Source of the DNA: Chloridium humicola
Lineage: Eukaryota > Ascomycota > Sordariomycetes > Chaetosphaeriales > Chaetosphaeriaceae
Assembly (NCBI GenBank): GCA_027569505.1
Contig: JAPDFF010000043.1
Coordinates: 144,577-208,576 of the forward strand
Direction: 5' to 3'
Length of the DNA: 64,000 nucleotides
Below, piece by piece: positions 52,991 through 64,000 of this stretch. The stretch's first letter is position 1, and every line of letters starts with the position of its first letter. A model generated the notes under the pieces. It did no database searches, had not been told where the DNA came from, and saw nothing but the letters and a program-made list of their open reading frames with translations. The position numbers and the translations under genes are program-made.

Positions 52991-53554
52991 ATAGAGGGCG
53001 GAAGGAAAGGAAAGGACGGGGCATGAATGACTGATTGGCTGGGTGGAATGATATGATGATTATCTACTTTATACTCCGTATAACTAGCGGTTTTATCTTG
53101 GTTCGCTATACGGGACAGCATTGCTAATTGAGGCGTTATGATTTGATGGACTTCCAGTGTCTCTCAACTGCGCTCTGTTGGGATTAACGTCTAGACAGGG
53201 GTTGGCTTACGGTTGTTTAACAGCTGATGGAAGACAAATCCCATCCGTGCAACGCAAGTGCCGAAGCAGGCATGGATAGGATAAACCATTCTGGAAATCA
53301 CGTATTACAAAACATTGTTCAAAGCTTGCACAGAAAGTAGCACACGCATCCAGTATCATTACAGGCATCAAGCCCTACTATCTCATTGGTATCACGGTAT
53401 CATTTCCGACGTGCCAGAACAGAAAATGCAAATTGGTATGATGGGTATGAAGGGGACGTTGTCTCCCTGTGTGTGGGTATTTGTGATACCCGGCAGCAAC
53501 GCCCAAAGGTCGTTTCCCAAAGAGGTGCTGCTGCACGAAAAGCCGAGGCACAGA
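52991..53554. other. Convergent spacer
   Basis: 3' regions of the MFS and OPT genes. No gene seen. Confidence 0.5.
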
Positions 53555-55988
53555 CTAGCACGAGTCGCCAGGGCAGGCAATCATGCTGCCGTAGACGCCG
53601 CCATCAACGCCCGCGAGCGTGAGGATGGCATTGACGACACCACCGAGACCCTCGCCGGCAATGAAACCTGTATTAAAAAAAAGATGGTTAATGGTCGGGC
53701 AAGCAAAGTGTGGAGAAAAGGGAAGCAACATACCAGCAGCGACGGCATAGCCGTAGATATCCCAAGTCTTCAGGTTGTACTTCCTCCAGAGTGCGGCAAG
53801 GATGGCGCCAAGGAGCGCAGCGTTGGCGAACACGGGGGCGGGGATAACCCAAGACAGGGCGATGGCACCCCAGTTGGGGAGCCACCTGCGGAACTTGTGA
53901 CGGGGGCCAACCAGGTAGTAATGGCGGAACACGACCTGGAGCATGGAGACGACGCCCATGACGATGGCGAAGATGCCGCTCTTGAGCGGGATGGAGATGC
54001 TGGAGTCGGTAACGGCCTGGGCGACGGCGGCCCAGGCGGACACGGAGGGAACCAGGAAGGAGCACTTCATGCCAGCGGCCTCTTGCTCCGGGGTGATATC
54101 CTTGTAGATGCACGGATAGGCCGAGGTGAAGAGCACAAACAGGCCGGGGCCGAGCCAGACGGCAACAAAGGCGCCGATGGACTGAGCAATCCACTGCTTG
54201 ATGGGGGAGGTACCGATGAGGAAGCCGGTCCTGAAGTCACTGACGAGCGAGGTGGCCATGTCAGCGCTACCAGAAGCAAGAGAACCGGCAACAAGGTTGA
54301 TCTTCTGCGCATGCTGGACAGTGTAGCCGCTGTGCGAAGTGGCACCACCAAAGACGAGCTGCGAGGCCTTGGCGGCGGCGGTGAGCGGGGTGTTGTCGGT
54401 AACGGCGCCGATCTGAATGGCGAGGAAGGAGAAAAGGAAGGCGAGGAAGATGGCCAGGATGGTGAGACCCGGGTGGGTGTCCCACTGGAAGTGGAAGACG
54501 ATCATGCCAATGATGGTCGTGACGAGGAAGCCAAGAGCCCACATCCAGGTCTTGACCTGCTGATCAGCCGAGAAGGGGTCCTCAACAATGTTCTCGTCCT
54601 TGACCCTGGGGGCGCCGTGCTTGGCGAAGAAAGGGCTCGTCTTGCCGCGCTTGACAAGCATGTGGTTGATGCCGCCGCAGGACTGGAACCAGACCGACTT
54701 GAGAGCGGCCCAGATGGCCTTGTACTGGATAAAGAGCTCGGCCATGGAGGAGCAGACCATGACCATGACACCAGGCCACAGCAGCCAGTAGCGGGGAGAC
54801 GGCTTGCGCTTGCCCAGACCGCTGAGCGAGGCGAAGCTGTAGTAGCCATCCCACTTGGGGTCGCCGCCGGAGATGTCGATGCCGATGCACTCCTCGTAGT
54901 GGACAAGCGTGGGGCCGATGATGGCCCAGGCGATGACGCCACCGGCAAACATAGAGATGGCGGGGTTGAGACCGATCAGCATGCCAGAGCCGATGAAAGC
55001 AGGAGTCCATTCGAAGTACCAGCCCCAGGACTCAATGTTCATGGCCCAGCTCTTGTAGCCGCTCCAGATGTGGATCCAGGTGAAGGGGTGCCAGTCGTAC
55101 AGGATGCCGATGGCGTAGGAAGAGCCGACACGGTGGACCAGGGCGCCGACGAAGCAGATCATCAACATCTTGAGCTTCTTGGCGGCCTCCAAGCTGCCGG
55201 CAGCGCCGGCGTGCATGGAGCGGATGGTCAGGGCGACGGCGGTCGGGGTCGGGAACATAAGGTCGAGCTCACGGGCGACCTGGATAATGAAGAAGCGACG
55301 AAAAGGAGTAGCGTAGAAGATACCGATGAACGAGGCGATCAGGGTGATGGTGAAGATGGCACCAATCTCGTCCTTGGGGGTGCCCTCACCCATGACACCG
55401 AGGCGGTACATGGCAGGGATGGCGGCAACGAAGATACCGGCGGTACCACCAGCACCGGTGGCGGCGGCCTGAACGATGGAGTTCTCCTGGGGGCCGAAAT
55501 TGCCGCCGATGATGGGAATGTTACCGGCCTTATCCAGCAGCTTCAGGATACCGTAGCCGAAGATGGCGCCGAACATGTTGGCGCTGAATGTGAAACCGGT
55601 CTTGAGACCTGGCGGGCGCGTCTTAGCAGTCATTTCAACCATGGCGCATCCCGGCCGTGCTCCATCGGGTCGGGCCGACAGCACGGCGGAAGCGGGGCAA
55701 GGACTCACCAAGATATAAATTGGAAGCGCAGACGAGGGCTCCCAGGATGCAGCCAACGACGACAGCCCTGATGGTGAGCGGGTTCGGCTCGTGGGGGATG
55801 GTGGCATCCATGAGCAGAGGCCGGTAGAGATCCTCCTCGACAATCTCCTCCTCGGCGTCTGAGCCGGCCTTCTCGATGGCGACATTGTGAGTCTTGAGGT
55901 CGGACATGTCCTCAACAGGCGGTTGGCTCTCGGCGAACGGGCGAACCGTCCCCGCGGGGTCGGCAATAGCCGCCGTCTTCTCGTCCAT
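53555..55988 (-). CDS. OPT-family oligopeptide / metal-chelate transporter (YSL-like)
   Basis: Exons 55709-55988, 53734-55608 and 53555-53667 (introns 100 and 66 bp) give 755 aa. Hydrophilic N-terminus of about 65 residues, then PLTIRAVVVGCILGALVCASNLYLGLKTGFTFSANMFGAIFGYG, the hallmark first membrane segments of the OPT superfamily. Later come GGNFGPQENSIVQAAATGAGG, FPTPTAVALTIRSMH, GSGMLIGLNPAISMFAGGVIAWAIIGP, the long cytosolic insert, GSADMATSLVSDFRTGFLIG, and the end FIAGEGLGGVVNAILTLAGV. Proton-coupled uptake of small peptides, glutathione or metal chelates is typical; the substrate is unknown. Splices restore Gly in NLYLGLKTG and AVAAGFIAGEG. No defects seen. Confidence 0.94.
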
Positions 55989-58900
55989 GGTTGTTTGTGT
56001 GTTTTTGCGTCGGGTAGTCTCAGATGAACTGCTGGACCACCAGCAAGAAGGGCTCCCGGCCTAACTTGGCGGGAGAGGGGTTGACGGGTGTCGATGGGGG
56101 ATGGGGTGGTTGGGACGTGGAACGAAGAGAACCAGGAGTGCGGAATCGCGGTGGCACGGCGGGGGTATTTAAGGTTGGTGGGAGAGTGGGAGTCGGGTCG
56201 GTCGAGTCACTCGATCGCGTCGGTTCGGGGCCTGGTGGGTGGGCTTCCCAGAGCGGACGAGCTGGTGCGACGCGGCCGAACCAGAAGCAGAATGTGTTCT
56301 GGCCTATCCTTATCCGGTTGCCACTCGAGGCAAGGTTTCCTGGCGGCTGCCATGTGCGGCTCCATCACTGCGGCCCACGATAAGAGGCGGGATGGGATGG
56401 AATGCGCAAGCTGCCAAATCAGATGCCATGTCCACCAACGAAACACCAGCAACAGCCAGCAACAGGAAGCAGGCGATGAATCGGTCGACAGGGCAGTCGG
56501 TGGGTCAGGGTATGCCAGTCACGCCAATGCCAAGAAGGGGGTCTGCGCCCAGGCAGTCGCCCGCCCGCTGATTCGCCGGAACCAGGAGCGCAGGCCAGAA
56601 GAGGCAGGTCGGTAGCTGCCGTTTGGAGAGAGGAAAATTGGAGACGACAGCTCGGGCGAGCCATGGACACATCGAAAGATGCCGATCCGGCAAGTGCGAA
56701 CGGTGTGTGGGGTACTTTAGCCTGCTCCTTCCTGCTCCTCGGCCGATAAGCTCAGAAAATCGGTGGGCTCGCACAGTGCCGCAGCAACGCCCGTGGCGCT
56801 GCCCAGGAGCCATTGCCACGGCTGGAATGCCCTTTTGTGTCTGGTGCTCTGGGTGCAATGATGTGGGAGCACATGCCACGCACAAAAAGATGCCCATGCT
56901 GCAGTCAAAATTCGGCACCAAGAGGCGACAAGGTCGGCCAGTATCGCCTGCTCCGGACAGTGAGTAGACAGTGTGGTGTGGCACGAGCACACCCTCAGGG
57001 CATGGCAGCCCGCATTGCTTTGATTGGCGGGTGGCACGCAGCTCTTGTCAAAGAGGGCAGGCGGCGGGCCCTTGCTGCAGAAGGCGCCATGCCGCGAAGA
57101 GCAGGAAGCTTGGCTCCCTTCGAATGAGTGCGGATGGACCCACTCTGCGCAAAACGGTGATCCTCCACTAAACACGATCCCAGATCCACCGCAGACGGGT
57201 TTCCTGCCTCAATTGGCACTCGCGCGCCTCGCTTCCTCCATCTGCTCCATCTGCTCCATCTTCAACAACGCCCAGGGCTCGAAGGGCGCGCTCACAACTT
57301 GACTGCTCAGAGTCTCGCGCTGGTGACAGTCATCCAGAAAATGATTGCTTTGACAGTTCGAGGAAGTCGAGGCCAGTTGTCGTGCTGAGAGCGTCCGATC
57401 GTGCAGCCCATTCCCAGGCATGTTACCACCACATCGAACGACACCCCAGAAGCCGTCTTGGTGGTGCCATCGGGGGCATCCCTCTTGCAGGAATTCTAGA
57501 CTGGGCTAATGCGACCCAAGGATCTATTGGCCAGGAACCCGCAGTCTCTGCCATGAAACAGGCAGGTACACAGCAACAAACACCCGACCCGGTTCCCATG
57601 TGAAGAGATCCCGTGTTCTCGACAGTCGGACAGACCCCGATCCCACGCCCCGCTCGCTCACCTCTCTTTCGCCGAAACCGACCGCTATCGCCCACGAAGC
57701 TGCCCCCAACACCGACCCTCGGCAACCCACAACACGACAACCCACACGATGTTGGTTGATGGCATGGTCTTCAATATCAGCGGGCCCAACAAAATCCCAG
57801 TGTTCCGGACGCACGCCGGCATCATACCCGCTTGCAACCTGTCTTGCAGGTCGCGCCAGCTCCACCATCCACGGCCCGGGGCTCTGGAGACTGGATGGGG
57901 CTTGGGTTGGCATGTCTCTGGATCGTCCCGCTGCAGCTACGGGCTGTGGGGTTCCAGCGACACTGGGAAGCTCGAGCCATGTCGCGCTGCCTCATGGAAT
58001 AACGCCTTTCCATCATCAGACTTTCTTCCTAAGCACAGCAGGAGATTCATGGCGGCCCCCAATCCAAGGGTAGCTCACGTGCCTGGCCCATCCATCTTAC
58101 GCCGCATTGGCAAAGTCCCTTATTCCCACCAGCAGCCCAGGCCTCAACCACCTGCCATTCCAGGCGTTGGCGCTGGGCGGCAAACAACGTTTCGCCCCCG
58201 AAATAACATTCCCGTGTCTTCCGGCTCTGATAGAGCTGTTCGAGGTGTGAGGTCTGCAGACGCGTCCTGCAGGATGCTCATCGACAACCCAGCACGGATC
58301 CCGCAGACAACCGCACCCTCACCACCATGGCTCATGGGAAACCTCGGACAGATTTCGCCATCCGCCTCCTCATGCAGATCTTGAAGTCCGGGTTCGGCTT
58401 GGTGGGGTTCCGCCATGCCAACATCGGGACAAGCGTCGCCAAGGGGCAAAAGCTTGTCTCCTGCCATTTCTGCACCAGCGCGACGGCAGCCCGGCTAGAT
58501 GAAGGAGCTAGCCTGATCCACTCCTGCATCCGCCTCGTCTCAGGGTCGTGATGGCCGCGTTGAGCCAGAGCGCCCATTCTCGTGTCGTTGGTGGCAGGCC
58601 AACCAGACGGAGCGTGCCCCAAAGGAGAAAGTGACCGTCAGAACACGGCTGATGCCGCGATCGAGCGTGAGCTATTGACGCCCTTCTGTTGACTGGATAC
58701 GGCAAGCCGATGTTGTCGGAACTCGGTTTCCGCCCGTCTCGTGACTGGGATCGGTCGAGGAACTGCTCAGTCAGCTCTTGGCCACTCACCCCACACCACC
58801 TCCAGCTGTGCCTCCCATCACGCCACCGGTTGGTCCGAGATCGCTTCAAATGTGACCCAGAGTTTGGAATCGGAACTTCCGAAACTGAGCTGTGTGGTGG

Positions 58901-60290
58901 GAGGCAAGAGTCATGGTGAAAACAGAACATTCTTGCCTGACTCTCTGCAACCATTGAGCTGAGTGATCGGATTTTTTTTAGAACAAATGGTTCAAGGAAA
59001 ATCATGCCGCTGTCTCAGTTCTCTAAGGGATTGACGGTGTGGTATTTGTTGTCCTTTTCCATCCCGTTTCGATCTCAGTCGCATTCAGGGCGATTTCACA
59101 TCGAGGCTATGAGTATTGTGTCACTCTGGTTTTGCGCTGGGCGGTGTCAGGATGTATCACTCGTTGTGATACCTGACCAAGTCAGGACGCTACACGAGGA
59201 AGACAGGATGTAAGTGGGAAGAGAACGTAATTCCAACCGAGCCCGGTCAAGGATGTCTCCTGGGTATTGTAGTACACCATGCTGTTAGTTGCTCCAAGGA
59301 CTTAGAAACGGAGTGGGCTCAACTTAATCTGAAGATCCATCTCTCGTACCCCCTTGGAACACCTGCATTAGCCCCAAGATTAAGTTCAGAGATGTAACCC
59401 TAACTTCGAGTGGATGGAGACCCAAAGGGTGAGCTCATAGGAAGCAGGCCAAAGCGGCGTGGTGCCAGAACCATGATGGTGGAACGCAGTGCTTGGGCTT
59501 GCAACACCATCTGCGGTTGTCATGTGACGTTTCTGTACTCTCGGCCGTTGGACTGGCAGCACCTAGGTGGCCGACCGAGTTTCTCAAGCATCTACTCTAA
59601 AAGCCATCAGCTGTCCTGGCAAGGTCCAGTATTAATTGAAGTTGAATAATTCCTGAGTTTGTGGTTGAGTTGAAAGAACTTTGATACTGAATCCACAACG
59701 GTCATGGCGCAAGTGTAATCGACCTCCACTGCGGTTTGGTAATAAACCGAATATCGAAAGAAAAGGGTCCGTCCTATCTTCAAAAGAAAGTCGAGGACAG
59801 ACGGGAGTTTGTCCTCTTTGTCGGGCTTTTTTCTCCGACACCGTACGTAGTTCGGAAGGAACAGGGGCATCTCTTAGGTCTTCTCTTGCTCAAATTACGA
59901 TGCCAGCTTGTCGCTTGCCATTATAACAACCCGACGTTTTGAACTTTATGGAAGGAACCCTCTGCCTACCTAACCACACTGTGACTCCTCAGGTTCCCAC
60001 CCGACACCCTCAGACCTTCCGCATCGATCTGATGTTCCAGATCGGAGTCACGCTCTGTGCCGTTTCCACATTTCAACCTGATGGGCATGTCCCTCGGGCC
60101 AGGACTTCCAACTTCCTCTCACTCTCTCCAACTTCTTCCAAATCCCCGTTCTTTTGATAGCCAGCCGCCGAGAGCTGCGCTACCTTTCCGACTTTCGTTT
60201 TCGGCTCCACGATCGGCTCGAGTCACTCGTTGACATTCCAGCAGTGCCAGCAGCAACTCTTGACCAGAGTACGCACAATCTGCTGCCACC
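55989..60290. other. 4.3-kb gene-poor divergent interval
   Basis: Between the OPT and aspartic protease starts. TTAAATA (minus; about 56166-56172) sits about 180 bp before the OPT start and may be a TATA-type element. ORFs such as 56088-56615, 57524-57913, 57749-58384 and 58508-59005 overlap in several frames and show no domain. No RNA gene or transposon end recognised. Telomere-like AACCCTAAC near 59397-59405. Confidence 0.4.
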
Positions 60291-61621
60291 ATGAGGTTCT
60301 TCTCTCTCATCGTACTCGCCATCGCGGGTGCCGAGTTTGTGGAGGCTCTGCCCACATCACCCTCCGGCATCAACGCTATCCGCCCAGGCACCGTCTCGAT
60401 CAAGCAAGTCGCCAACCCAAACTTTGTCCGCAACGGCCCGGTCGAGTTTGCCAAGATCTACCGCAAGTATGGCGTGGCCCTCCCGAAAGATCTCCAAGTC
60501 GCCGTTGCGCGGTTTCATGCAGGACGGGTCAAGCGGACCAGCGGCAGCGCCGAGACAAGCCCCGAGGCCAACGACGTTGAGTATTTGACCCCGGTTTCCA
60601 TCGGCACCCCGGAGCAGGTTCTCAACCTCGACCTGGACACCGGCTCCAGCGACCTGTGGGTGTTTAGCAGCGAGACCTCCAAGAGCCAAGTCAAAGGCCA
60701 GGCGGTCTACAACCCGAACGCGAGCTCGACTGCACAGAAGCTACAAGGGTACTCTTGGCAGATCTCATACGGCGACGGGAGTTCTTCCAGCGGCGATGTC
60801 TACACGGATAAAGTCACCGTCGGCGGCCTCGTGGTATCTTCACAGGCGGTTGAAGTCGCCAAGAAGGTCTCGAGCGAGTTTTCTTCAGACGAGAACAACG
60901 ACGGTTTGCTCGGTCTTGGGTTCAGTTCCATCAACACTGTCGAGCCGGTTTCGCAGAAAACCTTCTTCGACAATGCCATGGCCGGGCTGGACGCTCCTGT
61001 TTTTACAGCTGATCTAAAGGCTCGCACGGGTAAGTAGTTCCCGTCCTACCGACCTGTCCTGACTTCCCATTTTCCGGGACGACTGACACGTTGGCCCTTG
61101 CAGCGGGACGTTACAATTTCGGCTACATCGATTCCAAAGCCTACACCGGGGACATCGCGTACGTCCCTGTGGACACCAGTCAGGGCTACTGGACGTTCTC
61201 GGCTTCGGGATACGCTGTCGGCTCCGGTAGCTTCCAGAGCACCACGATCAAGGGCATTGCGGACACGGGTACGTCCCTGTTACTTCTGCCCTCGTCAGTG
61301 GTTTCGGCCTACTACGGGCAAATCAGCGGCGCGCGCTATGACAGCACCCAGGGCGGGTACACATTCCCGTGCAGCTCGTCTCTGCCAACTCTTGCCTTTG
61401 GTGTCGGGGACAAGGGCGCCAACATCACCATCCCTGGCAAGTACATGAGCTACGCCGCCACATCTTCGATGGGAACCACCTGCTTCGGGGGTGTCCAGCC
61501 CGACACGGACATTGGGTTTGCCATCTTTGGCGATGTAGCCCTCAAGGCTGCGTTTGTCGTGTTTGACGGGACATCGGGCAAGGAGCAGCTGGGCTGGGCA
61601 TCGAAGCAGTTGCCGTCCTAG
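60291..61621 (+). CDS. Secreted aspartic protease (pepsin family A1, endothiapepsin-like)
   Basis: Exons 60291-61029 and 61104-61621 (intron 61030-61103, GTAAGT..GCAG) give 418 aa. Signal peptide MRFFSLIVLAIAGAEFVEA, a propeptide of about 60-70 residues with a KR processing site at 81-82, then the mature bilobal enzyme. The N-lobe active site is LDLDTGSSDLW (Asp116), the flap YGDGSSSSGDV, then NNDGLLGLGFSSINTV. The C-lobe active site is IADTGTSLLLLP (Asp300), followed by TFPCSSSLP and TTCFGGVQ with the expected disulphide Cys pair, ending QLGWASKQ. This is the penicillopepsin/endothiapepsin group, used for extracellular protein digestion at acid pH. ATG 60291 follows GCCACC. Both catalytic residues are intact. 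Confidence 0.95.
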
Positions 61622-62427
61622 TTCTCGTCTGGATGAAGAAGCTCTGTTGTTGGCGGTATGGGCGGGTGTCCTGGCTTCTGAGGCATCGAGGTATCGGTCG
61701 TTTTCTACTTTTTCTTTCTTTCAGGTTTTTGGTGGCGGGCGTGTGTTCAAGGCTCCGCCACCTCTCTGTCATGTTTTCTTCATTTCTCTTACTACTTGCG
61801 CACTACCTTAATCATCCATCTCGCGGAAACTTCAGAGGCCATGGCGTCAAAGACGACCTCATCTGCATAAATGACCCAGATGATAGTCAACCCATCAACC
61901 GGGGGACATCGATCTTATTGGTATCTGGGGGTTGGAAGTCCGAGTTCGTGGAAGGACAGATTCCGTATTAATACACAAATTCAAAAGAACTGCTTCCTCT
62001 CAAGTCGGTGGGTTACGTTCCATGAAGACTCGACAATCGGGTAAGTACATACTTTTTAAGGTTAACTCAGCGGTGTCGAACCGCAGGGGGCAACAAGCCA
62101 CCGCTGAGTTGGCGCATATCTACTCCTCTTCTATCTGCGTAGCCCAGCCCAGCCAGAGATTTTTCCGGAATCAACGAACAACATCAGAAACAGCTGAACA
62201 ACCCTTCGAGTTCCATCCTGGTGGTGATATTTGGTGCTGAATCAATTTGCTGGCTGGTAACCAGACAGAGGCATGAACAACTTCAATTCTTCAAGCTGTC
62301 AATGGGCCGGACCTTTCAGCCATGGATTTTAAACATCCTCATAACGTTCAAAAACGAGACCCGGACATGATCAACATGTCCTTTGCCATGATGGAACTGG
62401 GAGTTTGGCAATTTTGGCAAAAAGTTG
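61622..62427. other. Spacer between aspartic protease and tRNA-Gln
   Basis: Protease 3' flank with T-rich tracts. No gene or repeat recognised. Confidence 0.5.
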
Positions 62428-62512
62428 AGGTCGTGCCCGGGTTCGAACCGGGGTTACTGGAAAAGATGACAGCCGTCAAAATCCAGAGTGATAACCGCTA
62501 CACTACACAACC
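62428..62512 (-). tRNA. tRNA-Gln(TTG) with 13-nt intron
   Basis: Minus strand, 85 nt. Acceptor GGTTGTG/CACGACC, discriminator T as in eukaryotic tRNA-Gln. D arm contains GTGTAGCGGTTATCAC. Anticodon stem CTGGA/TCCAG, loop TTTTGA plus T with anticodon TTG. Intron CGGCTGTCATCTT follows position 37. T arm CCCGG TTCGAAC CCGGG. Confidence 0.95.
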
Positions 62513-63042
62513 GGCAGGAGTTGCCACAGCCGGCTGGTTTTTCAGCTCATGAGGGGGTTGCAAAGACCACCAACGCATATTGAAGGTGGCGGCAGAGCGC
62601 AAGGTGTTGAGTGCATCTCGGTGCGTGACCTCAGTTGGTTGTCGGCTCCGCCATCGTGTTTGTGGAACTTTTCTATGAGCGCAGGTTGACAAATCTGCTC
62701 TCCTGCGCCTTGGCATTTCGGAAATGTACTCGTGCTTGAATAGATGGATGATTCGGGGTCGGATGCAGGAGGTTAGGTTGGTTTGCAGCGCAGCGGCCAC
62801 AACTGACGGCACCCCGACATCGCCCCCAACATCATGCTCCAACACCATGCCCGACCTTCAATAATAACCTCGAATGTCTCTTTCAATGTATCAATTCCCC
62901 GCGAGGAAGAAGAAACAGCCCCTCTCGATGTGCTTGAACCCTTCTCTGACAATGCCTCAATTCTGGGTATCTCCTTGCCCAAACGCCATGTGACCCATGT
63001 CTACAAACGGTAAAAGACCAGAAACTCTCACAACCCAGCTCT
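62513..63042. other. Spacer upstream of tRNA-Gln and 3' of the small conserved gene
   Basis: No additional gene recognised. Confidence 0.5.
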
Positions 63043-63548
63043 TCACATTTCCTCTTCCTCCTCCACTGCTGGAAGCTCCACCTGGAATTTGGCGCTGACT
63101 TCGTCGGCGTCGGGCTCCAGCAGCGCAAACGCAAGAGAGCAATTGTCCTTGAGTCCTTTGCTGCCTACTGTGTCGTCGGGCCGCGCCTTGATGTTCTTCC
63201 ACCCTTGGGAGAAGTCACCGGGATTCTTGGGCACTGCGTAGGCGAGCTTGATGTCGTCATCGCTTGATGGAACGGCGGTGCCCTCGGGCTGGTCGATCGA
63301 CGTGGTGAGCCCGGCCGGGTAGCGGTCGCGGAGGATGGCAAGAAGCTCCGAGGTTAGGCGCGAGAAGGACCAGTCGAGCATTGCGAAGAGGAAGATGGTG
63401 TGGATGCCATGTTTGAGACGGATCGTGATTTCGGGGTCGTCGACAGGGTTGTGGACTTTGCGCGGCTGGGAGTCTGGTTAGCAGGGAAGGACGAGATCCT
63501 GCACCCAGAAGAGGTCCGGTCGGGGAACCCATCGGCAAACTATACCAT
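63043..63548 (-). CDS. Small conserved fungal hypothetical protein, 141 aa
   Basis: Proposed exons 63546-63548 (only the ATG) and 63043-63465, separated by an 80-bp intron with GTATAG donor, TGCTAAC branch and CCCAG acceptor. The protein is MPRKVHNPVDDPEITIRLKHGIHTIFLFAMLDWSFSRL..., then ELLAILRDRYPAGLTTSI, DDDIKLAYAVPKNPGDFSQGWKNIKA, NCSLAFALLEPDADEVSAKFQVELP and an acidic tail. The mix of short beta strands and one helix suggests a compact, perhaps ubiquitin-like, fold; this is an impression only. The alternative is a start at the internal ATG 63381 (MLDWSF), which would lose a conserved-looking N-terminus. I do not know a function. Confidence 0.7.

Positions 63549-64000
<452 letters not shown>

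Noticed and set aside
53315..55771. 818-codon open frame on the plus strand across the OPT gene
   Set aside because: Antisense shadow of the OPT coding sequence; its Asp/Gly/Glu/Ala-rich composition reflects GC-biased third codon positions, and it runs through both OPT introns without any domain.
57524..58384. Several overlapping ORFs between OPT and protease genes
   Set aside because: Different frames are open together, none has a recognisable motif.

Overview
The window is nuclear DNA of a filamentous ascomycete (Pezizomycotina, most likely Sordariomycetes). The evidence is GC-rich coding sequence, many 49-110 bp spliceosomal introns with GTNNGN donors and CTAAC/CTGAC branch sites, a HET-domain protein, a fungal 7TM-RGS protein, a fungal GT2 synthase, and tRNA genes with short introns. 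I reconstructed 22 protein genes (one cut by the left edge), three tRNA genes and one decayed DNA transposon. Splice sites were chosen by reading frame plus family alignment from memory, so intron borders are inferences, although nearly all join in frame exactly.

Layout. 0-3 kb: 3' part of a malic enzyme gene and ribosomal protein L23, both on +. 3-13.3 kb: a secreted or ER alpha/beta hydrolase, tRNA-Val, a HET-domain protein and a 1520-aa low-complexity nuclear protein, all on -. 13.9-15.6 kb: MTC1 family. 16.5-19 kb: a chimeric Fot/pogo-type transposon with mutated transposase. 19.1-24 kb: an unrecognised 725-aa protein and a ZIP zinc transporter. 24-28 kb: gene-poor, with tRNA-Leu(AAG). 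28-34.5 kb: a 7TM-RGS signalling protein, a metacaspase, and a divergent WW-domain protein. 35.3-41.4 kb: a compact housekeeping block made of two divergent pairs: SmG/NTR2 (both spliceosomal) and a Vps3844-type ER membrane protein with a predicted mitochondrial membrane protein. 42.3-49.5 kb: GT2 polysaccharide synthase, zinc-cluster regulator and BNR_4 beta-propeller protein. 51.2-56 kb: quinate-permease-like MFS transporter and OPT transporter. 56-60.3 kb: gene-poor. 60.3-63.5 kb: secreted aspartic protease, tRNA-Gln(TTG) and a small conserved protein whose first exon is only the start codon. The window ends in an uninterrupted run of about 124 G.

There is no biosynthetic cluster, CRISPR array or other obvious novel system. 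Most genes are ordinary housekeeping or secretory/transport genes. The less ordinary signals are the two-family transposon chimera with RIP-like transitions, two GC-AG introns with the same GCAAGC donor, a start-codon-only exon, the terminal poly-G, and several conserved but uncharacterised fungal proteins.
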